DNA of 39,215 nt from Acidobacteriota bacterium (GCA_013286465.1 JABDFR010000020.1:6613-45827), one strand, 5' to 3'; positions 22,158-31,769 are shown, numbered from the stretch's first letter. The notes: generated by a model from the letters alone, not told the origin. A program made the numbers and translations.

Positions 22158-25100
22158 ATGATCGGCGAAACCATTTCGCATTACCGCATCCTGGAAAAAC
22201 TGGGCGGCGGCGGCATGGGCGTGGTGTACAAGGCCGAAGATACGCGCCTGGATCGGCACGTTGCGCTGAAATTCCTGCCCGATGATTTGGCGCGCGACGC
22301 GCAATCGCTTGAGCGCTTCAAGCGCGAGGCGAAAGCTGCGTCTTCGCTCAATCATCCGAATATCTGCACGGTTTACGATATTGGCGAAGATAACGGCCGG
22401 ACCTTCATCGCCATGGAATATCTCGAAGGCCAAACGCTGAAGCATCAAATCGCCGGGCGTCCGATGGAGATCGAAACGCTGCTTGACCTGGGCATTCAGA
22501 TTGCCGACGGCCTCGACGCCGCCCATTCCAAAGGCATCGTCCATCGCGATATCAAGCCGGCGAATATTTTTGTTAGCGCGCGCGGTCACGTGAAGATTCT
22601 CGATTTTGGCTTGGCCAAGGTGCCGCAAAAAAAAGATGGCTCGCGCGACGATCCCACCATGGCAACTGCGGCGCCGGGTACAGTCAACGAAATCGATCTG
22701 ACCAGCCCCGGCACGACCGTCGGCACCATCGCGTATATGTCTCCCGAGCAATTGGGGGCGAAGGAACTGGATGCGCGCACGGATTTATTTTCTTTCGGCG
22801 CGGTGCTTTATGAAATGGCCACCGGTGCGTTACCGTTTCGCGGCGACAGCTCCGCGTTAATTTCCGACGCCATTCTGCATCGCGCTCCGGCTGCGGCGGT
22901 GCGCCTGAATCCTGACATCCCGCCGAAACTCGAAGACGTGATCAACAAAGCCCTCGAGAAAAATCGCAACATGCGTTATCAGCACGCCGCCGATATCCGC
23001 ACCGATCTGCAGCGGTTGAAGCGCGATTCCGATTCGGGTAGGAGCGCTGCAACATCGCTGCCGCCGCTTGAACCGCCCGAGGTACCGGCATCGGCGCAAG
23101 AATCGGCGCGCCGGCAATCTTCCGGCACCGTGCGCCGTTCGTCGGGGGCGTCGCGTGCCGTTTCCGTCGATGATGGATCGCCAGCCGCGGCGCCGTCGCA
23201 AGCCATCCCATTTTTCCGTAGCCGCAACGGTCAAATCATTTCCGCAGCAGCGATCGTGCTGGTAGCCGTTGCCGCTTACTTTTTTCTCCATGCGCGCAGC
23301 GCTCACGCTCCAGGCAGCGCGCAACACAAAGCTATCGCCGTCCTCTATTTCAATAATCTCACCCAGGATCAATCGCTTAATTGGCTGGATTCCGGCCTGA
23401 CTGACATGCTTACCACCAATCTCGCCCAGGTGAAGGGCCTAGATGTCCTCTCCACCGAGCGAGTTCTCGGCGGCGTGCAGAGCGCCACGAAAGACGGCAA
23501 ATCCCTCGATCCCGCGCAGGCGCAAAAAGTGGCACGCGAAGCTGGCGCTGACGCCTACATCACCGGGGCGCTGCTGAAAGTCGGCCCCACGCAGTTGCGA
23601 CTCGATGTTCGCGTCCAAGACACCGCCTCCGGCCAAATCCTTTTCTCCGACAAGCTCGATGGCCAAGACGTGCAAAGCATCTTCGGCATGGTGGATCGGC
23701 TTACCGCCAGCATCGCCGGTAATTTCCTCCCCGCGTCGGACCTGCCGGCAAGAGCGCCGGAAATCGAGCATACGTCCACCTCGAACGTAGAAGCCTATCG
23801 CCATTACGAATTGGGAATGGATTACACGCGGCGATTTCTCGACGTCGAAGCAATTCGTGAATTCAATGAGGCGGTGCGTCTTGATCCGCAGTTCGCGCTG
23901 GCGTACGTACGGCTTTCCGACCAGTATTTTCTCAGCGGCGATGGACGGCAAAACGAGGAGATGACCAAGAAGGCGGAGCAATTGCAGGCGCGGCTTCCGC
24001 GCTACGATCAACTCGCACTGCAAACCCAGATCGTGGGGCGCTCGCGCGATCTGGAAGGGCTGGTGGAAGTATATAAATCGATCATCGCGGAATTTCCCCG
24101 CTCCAGCGGCGACGTCGCCAGCTTGTCCGGCACGCTCTCTGTGCTGGGACGTTCGGAAGAAGGCGCAGAGATTTGCCGTAGAGGCCTGGCGCTCGATCCC
24201 AAGAACGAGGACATTCTAAATACTCTGGCTTACAACCTGACGGAGTCGGGCGATTTGAATGGCGGCCTGGCTGAAGACGATGCGTACATGGCTGTGCGCC
24301 GCAACGATCCCAATCCGTTCGATACGCGCGGCGATATTCTCTATGACGCGGGGCGTAATGACGACGCCGTGGCGGCTTACCGCAAAGCCATCGAACTCAA
24401 GCCCGATTTCAGTGATTACGACGAGTATCTCAAGCTGGCCATCGTTTATGCCGATCAGCGCAAGCCCGATATGGCTGATGCCATGTTCCAGCAATTCTCA
24501 CAGCATGCTGTAGCGGTCCAACAGCCTTATATCCCGGGATTCGAAGCGCATCTTCAGCAGACGCGCGGCGATTTCGAGGGCGCGCTCGTCAACTATCGCA
24601 AAGCGGTAACGCAGTTGGCGCACGCAGGACAAAATGGCGGCGCGGAAAGTTTCCTGAATCAGTTCGCGCTTTTGTCCATGTTGCTCGGGGAGAATTCTTC
24701 GGCGCTTTCCTTCGCGCAACAACAAAACATTGGCGACGAGCAGCTGGTCACGGTGGCTTTATTGCAATCTGTTGCGGGAAATACCTCGGCCGCCGATCAA
24801 AGCTGGGACAAATTTAAATCCAGTCACCCGTGGGTGGCACCGCGATTCTTTGAGACACGGAAGAAATTGCAGGGAGCTTATGCGGCATTGCAGCGCAGCG
24901 ATGGGCGGGCGGCGCTCGGCGCGACCGGGGGTTTGCCGGAATTCGGTGAAGTGCGCTACTTGCAGGGGCGGGCTAATTTGTTGTTGAAAGACGATGCCGC
25001 CGCGGAGACCGAATTCCGTAAGGCGTTGCTGTACGAGCGGCGCATGAACAATTTTGTGGATATGCGTAGTGTTTTCCCCGCTTACGCCATCCTGAGCCAC

Positions 25101-25250
25101 TATTATCTGGCGCAAATGTACGAACGCGATGGAAAGCGCGACCAAGCCCTAAACGAGTACCAGGAATTTCTATCGCGCTTTGAAAATTCCCGCACCAAGT
25201 TGCCGCAAGTTGCCGAAGCCCGAGCGAGCCTAAAAAAGCTAATGCAATAA
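22158..25250 (+). CDS. Transmembrane serine/threonine kinase with TolB_N/FlgO-like and TPR C-terminal half
   Basis: 1030 residues. The kinase domain spans residues 9-285: [10 protein letters not shown] glycine loop, Lys38 in VALKF, Glu57 on helix C, HRDIKPAN with catalytic Asp131, DFG at 149-151, SPEQL at 195-199. A Ser/Pro/Arg-rich linker follows, then one membrane helix (about 359-377). Outside the membrane, residues 391-540 ([24 protein letters not shown]) resemble the TolB N-terminal/FlgO-like domain found in adenylate cyclase and kinase sensors, and 560-1025 are TPRs. The kinase would phosphorylate cytoplasmic Ser/Thr targets in response to an extracytoplasmic signal. No Shine-Dalgarno sequence precedes the ATG. 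It forms a paralogous pair with the next gene; about four residues in five agree across the kinase domains. Confidence 0.94.
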   Translation: MIGETISHYRILEKLGGGGMGVVYKAEDTRLDRHVALKFLPDDLARDAQSLERFKREAKAASSLNHPNICTVYDIGEDNGRTFIAMEYLEGQTLKHQIAGRPMEIETLLDLGIQIADGLDAAHSKGIVHRDIKPANIFVSARGHVKILDFGLAKVPQKKDGSRDDPTMATAAPGTVNEIDLTSPGTTVGTIAYMSPEQLGAKELDARTDLFSFGAVLYEMATGALPFRGDSSALISDAILHRAPAAAVRLNPDIPPKLEDVINKALEKNRNMRYQHAADIRTDLQRLKRDSDSGRSAATSLPPLEPPEVPASAQESARRQSSGTVRRSSGASRAVSVDDGSPAAAPSQAIPFFRSRNGQIISAAAIVLVAVAAYFFLHARSAHAPGSAQHKAIAVLYFNNLTQDQSLNWLDSGLTDMLTTNLAQVKGLDVLSTERVLGGVQSATKDGKSLDPAQAQKVAREAGADAYITGALLKVGPTQLRLDVRVQDTASGQILFSDKLDGQDVQSIFGMVDRLTASIAGNFLPASDLPARAPEIEHTSTSNVEAYRHYELGMDYTRRFLDVEAIREFNEAVRLDPQFALAYVRLSDQYFLSGDGRQNEEMTKKAEQLQARLPRYDQLALQTQIVGRSRDLEGLVEVYKSIIAEFPRSSGDVASLSGTLSVLGRSEEGAEICRRGLALDPKNEDILNTLAYNLTESGDLNGGLAEDDAYMAVRRNDPNPFDTRGDILYDAGRNDDAVAAYRKAIELKPDFSDYDEYLKLAIVYADQRKPDMADAMFQQFSQHAVAVQQPYIPGFEAHLQQTRGDFEGALVNYRKAVTQLAHAGQNGGAESFLNQFALLSMLLGENSSALSFAQQQNIGDEQLVTVALLQSVAGNTSAADQSWDKFKSSHPWVAPRFFETRKKLQGAYAALQRSDGRAALGATGGLPEFGEVRYLQGRANLLLKDDAAAETEFRKALLYERRMNNFVDMRSVFPAYAILSHYYLAQMYERDGKRDQALNEYQEFLSRFENSRTKLPQVAEARASLKKLMQ

Positions 25251-25405
25251 AGCCTTTGTCTCCGCCGTTTCTGCAATCTGAAATTTCAAATCTGAAATGG
25301 CTTTGTTCGCGTCGTGTACGTTCAGCCGGCCAATGGAACGCAAGGAATGTCGGGTCTCGTTGCGCCGAGGACAATGGCCCACATTTTCGCGCGTGTTACA
25401 CGGGC

Positions 25406-25542
25406 GGGCGCAGCAAGCAAGCCAGCGCCCCTGCGAGGAAAAATTCAAATGCCGCCGGAGATTTCAGCAGAGCCATTTGAAATTTGAAGTTTTCGTCGTC
25501 GCCGTCCGTTTTCTCCTGTAGGGGCGCTGGCTTGCTGCGCCC
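25406..25542. repeat. Nested inverted repeat between the two kinase genes
   Basis: Outer arms of 26 and 22 bases match except for a 4-base insertion in the left arm and extend weakly inward (CCCCTGCGAGGA against CCCCTACAGGA). The inner arms TTCAAATG/CATTTGAA are perfect. A small mobile hairpin element is one reading; there is no transposase. Confidence 0.7.
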
Positions 25543-25624
25543 GCCGACGTGGCGCGAGCGAAAATGCGGTCCATATATCCCCGCACGCGCCGATCGCACG
25601 ATCTTGTGTTTTCGATCCCTCTAA

Positions 25625-25653
25625 TTGACTTGCTATCAGGGCCGTCCTAACAT
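25625..25653 (+). promoter_or_regulatory. Promoter of the second kinase gene
   Basis: -35 TTGACT (25625-25630), 17-base spacer ending CGTCC, -10 TAACAT (25648-25653). The predicted start near 25660 gives a leader of about 20 bases. Confidence 0.65.
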
Positions 25654-25679
25654 GCCCCACCGATGATGGCGCGACTACG

Positions 25680-28517
25680 ATGCTAGGGCAGACAATTTCT
25701 CATTATCGCATCCTGGAGAAAATTGGCGGCGGCGGGATGGGCGTTGTTTACAAAGCCGAAGACACGCGCTTGGACCGGGCTGTGGCGCTGAAATTTCTGC
25801 CGGAAGATTTGGGGCGCGACGCGCAAGCTCTCGAACGCTTCAAGCGCGAAGCCAAAGCCGCCTCCGCTCTAAATCATCCCAACATCTGCACCATCCACGA
25901 CATCGGCGAAGAAAACGGCAAAGCCTTCATCGTAATGGAATTTCTCGAGGGGCAAACTCTCAAGCACCGCATCGGCGGACGCCCCGTCGATCTCGACACG
26001 CTCCTTGATCTCTCCATCGAAATCGCGGATGCGCTGGACGCGGCACACGCGAAGGGCATCGTCCATCGCGACATCAAGCCGGCAAATATTTTCGTCACCG
26101 AGCGAGGCCACGCAAAAATCCTGGATTTCGGCCTGGCCAAAGTTCCCCAGAAAAAAGATTCCCGCGACGACGCCACTCTAGCCACCGGCGCTCTAACCGG
26201 CGTAGCCGAAGTCGATCTCACCAGCCCAGGCACCACAGTCGGCACCATCGCCTACATGTCGCCCGAGCAATTGGGCGCCAAGGAATTGGATCCGCGCACC
26301 GATTTATTTTCCTTCGGCGCAGTCCTCTACGAAATGGCCACCGGCACGCTGCCATTCCGCGGCGATAGCTCCGCGCTAGTCACCGACGCAATCTTGCATC
26401 GCGCTCCAGCCCCGGCGATGCGACTCAATCCGGATATTCCGACGCGGCTCGAAGACATCATTAACCGCGCGCTGGAAAAAGATCGCACCATGCGTTACCA
26501 GAACGCCGCGGACATGCGTTCCGAGCTGCGCCGCCTGAAACGAGACACCAGCTCAGCGAGCATGACTGGGGCCCAAGAAGCCGCCGCGACCCCAATCCCC
26601 GCGCAACAATCCGGCACCGTTCCGTCCGCAACAAGCGTATCTAGCGTATCGGCCGCATCCAGCGCGACCGTCCCACAAGCCGCGCAATCTTCGGGCACGC
26701 ACGCCTCCGGCAGCTCCGTAATCGTAGCTGCCAAACAACACAAACTCGGCCTAAGCGCAGGCCTCGTCGTCACTCTGGTAGTGCTAGCCGCAGCCGGCTA
26801 CGGCATCTACGCTTTGCTTGCCAGCAAAAGCGCCCCGCCCTTCCGAAATTTCTCCATCTCGCAAATCACCAACAACGGCAAATCCGCCCTCGCTGCCATC
26901 TCCCCTGACGGCAAATACATCCTCAGCGAACTCCAAGACGCCGGAAAGAGCAGCCTCTGGCTCCGCCACATCCCCACCAACAGCGACACTCAAGTAATCG
27001 CCCCCACCGACACGCTCTACACCGATCTAGATTTCTCCCCCGACGGAAACTACATCTATTTCATCAAAGCCGAAGCCGCTGATACCTCCGTTCGCGATCT
27101 CTACCGCGCACCAGTCCTCGGCGGCGCTCCCCAACTCATCACGCACAACATCGATTCCGGTGCCGCCTTCGCCTCCGATGGCAAGCGCTTCGCCTTCATG
27201 CGCGATAACGACCCCGATGTCGGCAAATTTCAACTCCGCTCCGCCAACGCAGACGGCTCAGACGAAAAGTTGATCATCTCAGGCCCCACCACGGACGCTT
27301 CCCGCTTCATCGCCTGGCTCCCTAATGCCAGCCAAGTCGCAAAGGTTCAGTATCAAATGGGCGATGAGCTCACCGCCATCAAAGTCTTCGACGTCGCTTC
27401 CGGCCGGGCGAAACCAGCGGCCTCCTTTAAGGACAAGTATTTCGGGAAAATGATTTGGCTCCCCGACGGCAAGGGCATGCTCGCCCTTTATCAGGATGCG
27501 TCCTCGAACTTCACCCGTGATCAGGTCGGTTTTGTTTCCTACCCCGGCGGACAATTTCACACGGTCACAAAAGACACCAACAGCTATGCCACTTTGACTC
27601 TATCAGCCGATGCCAAAACTCTCGCCACCGTTCAACGCCGAACTCTACGCAGCTTTTACGTATTCCCCGCGACGGGAACCACTGCGAATCTCCCCAATCC
27701 ATCGCTTCCACAGGAAAAGGATTTCACCAATTTCGACTGGGCCATTTCTGGCGGCTTTTACCTCGCCGGGGAAACCCAAATCGTGCGCGTCTCGGCGGAC
27801 GGAACCAACAAGACGGTTCTCCTCAGCAACGCGGGAACCGACGGAATCGGAGCGTGCCCGGATGGGCGCAGCCTGTTAATCGCATGGGCCGGCCCGACCA
27901 ACGTCATCCATCTCAATATCTGGCGCACCGATGCAAACGGTGGCAACCCCAAGCAACTCACTTTCGGCCTTTACGATTCCCACCCCATTTGCTCGCCGGA
28001 TTCCAAATGGGCTTACTACGATGATCAGAACGTTGGCATCCCCATGCGTGTCCCCCTCGATGGCTCAAGCAAGGCGGAGGTCGTCCCCGGCACAGTCGTC
28101 CCGCATGCCATCATGTCATCCCGCAACGTCGCGGTGTCGCCAGACGGAAAGTACTACGCGAACCTGCTTTCGTTCACGCCGGCCTCGGGATCCACGTCAA
28201 ACTTGCAAAAAATAAATCTAGTCCCGCTCGATGCCGGACCACAACCGCAGACGCGCCTCCTGGATCCACACCCAGGCATCCACGGCAGTTTGAATTTCAC
28301 CCCGGATGGAAAAGCCCTGGCCTACTCAATCTTGGTCACCGGCGTAGAAAATCTCTGGCTCCAACCGCTAGACGGCTCCCCAGGCCGCCAAATCACAAAT
28401 TTCTCCGCCGAGCGAATCTCAATATTCCACTGGTCCCCAGACGGCAAATCCATAGCCATGCTCCGAGAACACACCGACTCCGACGTAGTCCTACTAAAGG
28501 CTACCGACACCCAGTAG
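25680..28517 (+). CDS. Transmembrane serine/threonine kinase with C-terminal PD40/WD40-like propeller
   Basis: 945 residues. The kinase domain (9-285) has [10 protein letters not shown], Lys38, HRDIKPAN with Asp131, DFG 149-151 and SPEQL 194-198. A low-complexity Ala/Ser/Thr linker (290-350) leads to one membrane helix (357-382). The external half is a TolB-like PD40 beta-propeller: repeated [57 protein letters not shown] and [10 protein letters not shown] units. It pairs with the preceding gene: same kinase, same linker position, different sensor. This architecture is common in Acidobacteria; ligands are unknown. The stop codon is provided by the GTAG repeat at 28514, so the last residue (Gln) is repeat-encoded. 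Confidence 0.94.
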   Translation: MLGQTISHYRILEKIGGGGMGVVYKAEDTRLDRAVALKFLPEDLGRDAQALERFKREAKAASALNHPNICTIHDIGEENGKAFIVMEFLEGQTLKHRIGGRPVDLDTLLDLSIEIADALDAAHAKGIVHRDIKPANIFVTERGHAKILDFGLAKVPQKKDSRDDATLATGALTGVAEVDLTSPGTTVGTIAYMSPEQLGAKELDPRTDLFSFGAVLYEMATGTLPFRGDSSALVTDAILHRAPAPAMRLNPDIPTRLEDIINRALEKDRTMRYQNAADMRSELRRLKRDTSSASMTGAQEAAATPIPAQQSGTVPSATSVSSVSAASSATVPQAAQSSGTHASGSSVIVAAKQHKLGLSAGLVVTLVVLAAAGYGIYALLASKSAPPFRNFSISQITNNGKSALAAISPDGKYILSELQDAGKSSLWLRHIPTNSDTQVIAPTDTLYTDLDFSPDGNYIYFIKAEAADTSVRDLYRAPVLGGAPQLITHNIDSGAAFASDGKRFAFMRDNDPDVGKFQLRSANADGSDEKLIISGPTTDASRFIAWLPNASQVAKVQYQMGDELTAIKVFDVASGRAKPAASFKDKYFGKMIWLPDGKGMLALYQDASSNFTRDQVGFVSYPGGQFHTVTKDTNSYATLTLSADAKTLATVQRRTLRSFYVFPATGTTANLPNPSLPQEKDFTNFDWAISGGFYLAGETQIVRVSADGTNKTVLLSNAGTDGIGACPDGRSLLIAWAGPTNVIHLNIWRTDANGGNPKQLTFGLYDSHPICSPDSKWAYYDDQNVGIPMRVPLDGSSKAEVVPGTVVPHAIMSSRNVAVSPDGKYYANLLSFTPASGSTSNLQKINLVPLDAGPQPQTRLLDPHPGIHGSLNFTPDGKALAYSILVTGVENLWLQPLDGSPGRQITNFSAERISIFHWSPDGKSIAMLREHTDSDVVLLKATDTQ

Positions 28518-28551
28518 GGAGGGTTCTTTAGACCCTCCCGGCTTGCGGCCC
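28514..28551 (+). repeat. GTAG hairpin repeat, copy 5 of 8, short form, carrying a stop codon
   Basis: GTAGGGAGGGTTCTTTAGAC then CCCTCCCGGCTTGCGGCCC. The stem is GGGAGGGT/ACCCTCCC. The middle section with TCCGCC is missing. Its TAG ends the second kinase gene, where it may also be a terminator. Confidence 0.82.
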
Positions 28552-28767
28552 AAACAAGTTCACCAAAGCCACAAAATTCCCAAAATTCTTCACTGGCCCA
28601 AATCCGTTCGGCACGCACGCGCGTACTAAGCACGACGAGGAAGCGGCACGGGGGAACCCTCGCAGCCATAATTCAATCAAGGAACGAAAACAACAAACAC
28701 CACAAGAACACGAACGCGGGTTCCACCGCCATTCGCTCAAAATAATCCGCCAAATAGGAGGCAGTAC

Positions 28768-29679
28768 ATGACTGCGCCAAAAGAAGGGGAACGTGTATCC
28801 AAATTGCCCGAACAACCGGAAGGATCAACTCGCAGGTCCTTCATACAAAAAGCCTCGCTGGCTGGCGCCGGTATCGCCGGGCTCGGCGGGATTCTCAGCG
28901 TGATGGCCGCGGAAGCAAAGGCGGGCTTTCACACGTTGCCGGGCGACGGAAAACAAGCGCTCGACAATCGCGGCGGCGGCGAGGACTTTGGCTTTGATTT
29001 TCCGGAGGGAAAGAAACGCGACACCAACATCCTAATAGCCGCCGAAATCGCCGAAGCCCTGGCGGTAACCACCTACACCAACATCATCAACACGTCGCCA
29101 TTCTTCGGCAATCTCCCGAATGACGATCAAGGGTACCTAATCGCCGCGCGCCAGGAAGAGATGTCCCACTACGCGCTCGAGCAATCCGTCACCGATCAAC
29201 CGTCGCCGTTCACCACATTCTTCTATCCGCCAAATATGTTCTCGGACGCGCAGACTACTCTCAATGTTCTGGTAACGCTAGAAGACGCCTTCATAGCTGC
29301 ATATCTGGTAGGTGTCCGCAATTTCAGCACCCCAGATTTGCGCGTGACCGCGGCCCGCATCATGGGCATCGAAAGCGATCACCGCACGCTGGCGCGCGTC
29401 CTCGCCGGCGACGTTGCCCCGCAAGACGGTGGCCCGATTGAAAACATTACCGGCCTGGCAGGCATCCCGGAGCCAGCCGATCCGCCGAACAACAACGGCT
29501 ACGAGCGCACCAACTGCTGGAATCGCATCGCGCAAGCGGTGGCGGCGTTGACTCCGTTCGTGGACGCCACGGCTGCGGCTAAAGCTGGCTTCGACACTAC
29601 GAAGTCGTTCAGCTTTGACCCGTTTACGCCGGTGTTACCAAATCCGCTTGGGGCGTTTGTCAGCTTCAAAGGTTGCTAA
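28768..29679 (+). CDS. Tat-exported ferritin-like domain protein
   Basis: 303 residues with an excellent ribosome binding site (AGGAGG, nine bases before ATG 28768). The N-terminus is a twin-arginine signal: TRRSFIQKASLAGAGIAGLGG at 21-41, cut probably after the AEAKA region. The mature part has the four-helix ferritin-like pattern with carboxylate/histidine ligands: Glu93 or Glu96 (AAEIAEALA), Glu131 with His134 (QEEMSH), Glu172 (TLEDAF), and Glu202 with His205 (IESDH). Together these make two ExxH motifs of a di-iron site. Export by Tat implies folding with metal in the cytoplasm. It may be a periplasmic iron or peroxide protective protein; the exact reaction is unknown. A strong hairpin directly follows the stop. 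Confidence 0.88.
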   Translation: MTAPKEGERVSKLPEQPEGSTRRSFIQKASLAGAGIAGLGGILSVMAAEAKAGFHTLPGDGKQALDNRGGGEDFGFDFPEGKKRDTNILIAAEIAEALAVTTYTNIINTSPFFGNLPNDDQGYLIAARQEEMSHYALEQSVTDQPSPFTTFFYPPNMFSDAQTTLNVLVTLEDAFIAAYLVGVRNFSTPDLRVTAARIMGIESDHRTLARVLAGDVAPQDGGPIENITGLAGIPEPADPPNNNGYERTNCWNRIAQAVAALTPFVDATAAAKAGFDTTKSFSFDPFTPVLPNPLGAFVSFKGC

Positions 29680-29685
29680 AAAAAC

Positions 29686-29742
29686 GGGGCCGATCTGTTC
29701 TGCGTAGGGGAGCGCCTTTAGCCCCTCCCGCAGTTCGGCCCC
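29686..29742 (+). terminator. Long hairpin after the ferritin-like gene
   Basis: GGGGCCGA (29686-29693) pairs with TCGGCCCC (29735-29742), enclosing the short GTAG repeat with its own stem. It starts seven bases past the stop codon. It lacks a T-run, so intrinsic termination is likely but not certain; it would serve the convergent DUF2127 gene too. Confidence 0.5.
29704..29742 (+). repeat. GTAG hairpin repeat, copy 6 of 8, short form
   Basis: GTAGGGGAGCGCCTTTAGCC then CCTCCCGCAGTTCGGCCCC; the stem GGGGAG-type arm pairs with the CCCCTCCC arm. The middle part is absent, as in copy 5. Confidence 0.8.
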
Positions 29743-29802
29743 GCATTCCCTCAATTCACCACCGCGCAAACCCAAAATCGTATTATCGGTTTTTCCCGCC
29801 AC

Positions 29803-30309
29803 TCACTGCACAGCCATAGCTGTCTTACCCGTCCGCTTCTTCTGCTGCAACTGCCACTCCTGCCAAGTCAACCAAACCACCACAGCATCAAAAGCTGTCA
29901 ACATCATCAAAGCAAACGAGTGCGTATGCGTATAGCGGTAAACCTGATAAACCATGAATCCGCCAAACACGACAATCGTCAAAGGATAAGCCCACAATTT
30001 ATTGAACCAAAGCGCAACGACCAACACAGTCTTAACAATCCCATGCGATAGCAAATACAAAGACGCAAAAACCGGATCAGCCCGCCCAATCTCATGCGCC
30101 AAATGCAAAAAGTGCGCAGAAATAAAATCGTATGGATTGCGTTGCTCCTCGCGTTCCAACAACCCCTGCACAAACGCAGCCAACCGCGCCGGCCCCACAA
30201 ACCAAATCAAAATCCCGCCAGCCGTCTCCATCAACCCGCCAATACCCTTGAGCGTAATGCCGGTCCGAAAAGTCCCATGGAGCCACGACGAGCCCTTCAT
30301 AAAAGCCAT
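29803..30309 (-). CDS. DUF2127 family membrane protein
   Basis: 168 residues. The start is ATG 30309-30307, preceded by AGGAGAG seven bases upstream; the longer frame would translate into the GTAG repeat. There are about four membrane helices. DUF2127 traits are present: LKGIGGLMETAGGILI near the N-terminus, SHGIVKTVLVVALW in the middle, and YPLTIVVFGGFMVYQVYRY before the last helix. The function of the family is unknown; it is an inner-membrane protein that often travels with small stress proteins. Here it neighbours CsbD and DUF3309-like genes, but on the opposite strand. Confidence 0.88.
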   Translation of the reverse strand: MAFMKGSSWLHGTFRTGITLKGIGGLMETAGGILIWFVGPARLAAFVQGLLEREEQRNPYDFISAHFLHLAHEIGRADPVFASLYLLSHGIVKTVLVVALWFNKLWAYPLTIVVFGGFMVYQVYRYTHTHSFALMMLTAFDAVVVWLTWQEWQLQQKKRTGKTAMAVQ

Positions 30310-30361
30310 GCCACTCTCCTGACCAGGAAAAAGGTACGTGCCAGTAATATACAGCACCCCA

Positions 30362-30423
30362 GTAGGGGAGGGTGCTTTCCTGTCCGCCAGAAGTTTGGAG
30401 GAATCCCTCCCGCCTTTCGGCCC
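30362..30423 (+). repeat. GTAG hairpin repeat, copy 7 of 8
   Basis: Starts GTAGGGGAGGGTGCTTTCC and ends TCCCTCCCGCCTTTCGGCCC; the middle reads GTCCGCCAGAAGTTTGGAGG. It lies upstream of the DUF2127 gene, not at a 3' end, so termination cannot be the only role of the family. Confidence 0.88.
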
Positions 30424-30578
30424 TGCCGGCCAATCGCAATCTCAGGCACCCATTCCAAAAGTGTCCTGATGTGAACAGCTATCCCCAATCAACGCGCATA
30501 AGCTGACTCAGTCGAGCAAGACGAACTCTTCTGCAAACAGATCAGCCGCCTTCCTCTGACCAACTAGGGAGGATCCAA

Positions 30579-30665
30579 ACGAGCACTCTGCTAATCATTC
30601 TGGTCGTTGTGGTTTTGCTAGGCGGCGGAGGCTGGGGCTACTCGCGCTGGAACGGCAGAGACTAG
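30579..30665 (+). CDS. DUF3309-like 28-residue membrane peptide with ACG at the start position
   Basis: A 28-codon frame reads, after the first codon, STLLIILVVVVLLGGGGWGY then SRWNGRD and TAG. This is the short hydrophobic helix followed by a Gly/Trp/Tyr tail seen in DUF3309 proteins, which are typically 30-50 residues and nearly always beside CsbD-type genes. A perfect GGGAGGA (30567-30573) sits five bases before the first codon. That codon is ACG, not ATG, so the gene either uses a rare start or is a newly silenced copy. No other ATG, GTG or TTG start is available in frame before the helix. A CsbD gene follows 112 bases downstream. Confidence 0.6.
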   Translation, partial: TSTLLIILVVVVLLGGGGWGYSRWNGRD

Positions 30666-30777
30666 CAAGCCTGTACCGGGCGATATCTAAATAGCACGCG
30701 CCAAGCGAACCGCACTAACGCCACAAGAAGAAATAACCACGCCCCGCAATTCAAATCGATTTAGAGGAGAAAATAAA

Positions 30778-30960
30778 ATGAAGCCAGGCACTCAAAATGA
30801 AGTAGAAGGCGCGATCCACGAAGTAAAAGGCAAGATCAAGGAAACGGTAGGCCGCGTAACAAACAATCCGAACCTCGAGGGCGAAGGCCTAGGCGAAAAA
30901 ATCGGCGGCAAAGTCCAAAAGAAAATCGGCCAAGTACAAAAAGTAATCGAAAAGCCGTAA
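30778..30960 (+). CDS. CsbD-family stress protein
   Basis: 60 residues, the family's usual length. The ATG has a strong AGAGGAGA ribosome binding site about seven bases upstream. The sequence is charged and helical with the CsbD pattern: N-terminal VEGAIHEVKGKIKETVGRVT, then NLEGEGLGEKIGGKVQKKIGQ. CsbD in Bacillus is part of the general stress regulon; the biochemical function is unknown. It should be a cytoplasmic, partly disordered protein. The DUF3309-like peptide upstream and the DUF2127 gene nearby form a stress cluster also seen in other soil bacteria. Confidence 0.92.
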   Translation: MKPGTQNEVEGAIHEVKGKIKETVGRVTNNPNLEGEGLGEKIGGKVQKKIGQVQKVIEKP

Positions 30961-30964
30961 TCCA

Positions 30965-31026
30965 GTCGGGGAGGGTTCTTCCCTGTCCGCCAGTATTTTG
31001 GAGGAAGCCCTCCCGCTTTTCGGCCC
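30965..31026 (+). repeat. GTAG hairpin repeat, copy 8 of 8 (GTCG variant)
   Basis: Starts GTCGGGGAGGGTTCTTCCC and ends CCCTCCCGCTTTTCGGCCC four bases after the CsbD stop codon; the second base pair of the TAG is changed to TCG, so here it does not supply the stop. Confidence 0.85.
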
Positions 31027-31099
31027 TCTTAGGTTTCGTAACTTCGATCTCCGTTTATACTCGTACGCCGTGCCCATTTCGCGCACCAACGGAGTCCCC

Positions 31100-31639
31100 A
31101 TGCCAAAAAGAAATCTTCACCGCCTAATAATCGCAATCACCGTCGCAATAGCCGCGCTAGCTTCCGCAGCAACCCCGAACCTAAATTCCCAAAGCCCCAC
31201 AACCACTCCGGCAGCCGAACTCCGCATCAGCGGCGACGTAACCACCCCGCAAACGCTAACCATCGCCGATCTAAAGAAAATGCCCCGCAAGACTCTCTCA
31301 GTAGTAAATCCCCACGATAAAAAAACCGAAAACTACGAAGGTGTCCTGCTCGAAGAACTGTTAAAACGAGCCGGCGTAGCCCAGGGCGAAAAACTCCGCG
31401 GCACCGCAATGGCAACATACGTAGAAGCAGAAGGCAGCGACGGCTATAAGGTAATCTTCTCCCTGGCCGAACTAGATTCCGGCATCCTGGATTCCGAAGT
31501 AATAGTGGCCGATACGCTAGACGGCAAGCCCATAGCCCCAGAAGTAGGCCCGCTAAGAATAGTAGCCCCTCACGAAAAACGCCCAGCCCGCTGGGTAAGA
31601 ATGCTAGCCAAAATTACAGTAGTCCACCCATCAAAATAA
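31100..31639 (+). CDS. Exported molybdopterin-binding-fold (Oxidored_molyb-like) protein without the Mo-ligand cysteine
   Basis: 179 residues. Start ATG 31100 has GGAG five bases upstream; upstream in-frame starts lie in the repeat. Residues 1-24 are a signal peptide (LIIAITVAIAALASAA). The mature part resembles the sulfite-oxidase-type molybdopterin fold in its compact form: LRISGDVTTPQTLTIADLKKMP, a YEGVLLEELLKRAGV strand-helix, VEAEGSDGYKVIFSLAEL, and GPLRIVAPHEKRPARWVRML. The conserved cysteine that binds molybdenum is not seen, so it is probably a binding or structural relative rather than an enzyme. A possible -10 TATACT lies at 31056-31061. It stands alone on the plus strand. Confidence 0.8.
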   Translation: MPKRNLHRLIIAITVAIAALASAATPNLNSQSPTTTPAAELRISGDVTTPQTLTIADLKKMPRKTLSVVNPHDKKTENYEGVLLEELLKRAGVAQGEKLRGTAMATYVEAEGSDGYKVIFSLAELDSGILDSEVIVADTLDGKPIAPEVGPLRIVAPHEKRPARWVRMLAKITVVHPSK

Positions 31640-31686
31640 AAAAGCTCGATGCGAGGCCGCGGGTCGTCGTTCGGTCCGTAAGCTTT

Positions 31687-31749
31687 GTCAGGGCATGACT
31701 TCAGTCATGCCGAAAGCCCCGCAAAGTGCATCGGCTTTAGCCGCTGAGG
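31687..31749 (+). repeat. Double-hairpin repeat, copy 2 of 3, with compensatory change
   Basis: GTCAG, then GGCATGACTTCAGTCATGCC (31692-31711), spacer, then CGGCTTTAGCCGCTGAGG. Compared with copies 1 and 3 the fourth pair is T-A instead of C-G on both arms, so the stem is kept. Confidence 0.9.
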
Positions 31750-31769
31750 TGAGTCTTATTTCGCCTTCC

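Larger units (their letters stand above)
25251..25679. other. 429-base gap between the kinases, made of inverted repeats
   Basis: No gene is visible. GGGCGCAGCAAGC...CAGCGCCCC at 25406-25431 is answered by GGGGCGCTGGCTTGCTGCG at 25521-25542, its inverse except for a 4-base AAGC insertion. Inside are TTCAAATG (25444-25451) and CATTTGAA (25474-25481). The sequence TTTCAAATCTGAAATGGCT near 25283 is repeated in inverse near 25468-25490. The second kinase promoter lies at the right end. Confidence 0.6.
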
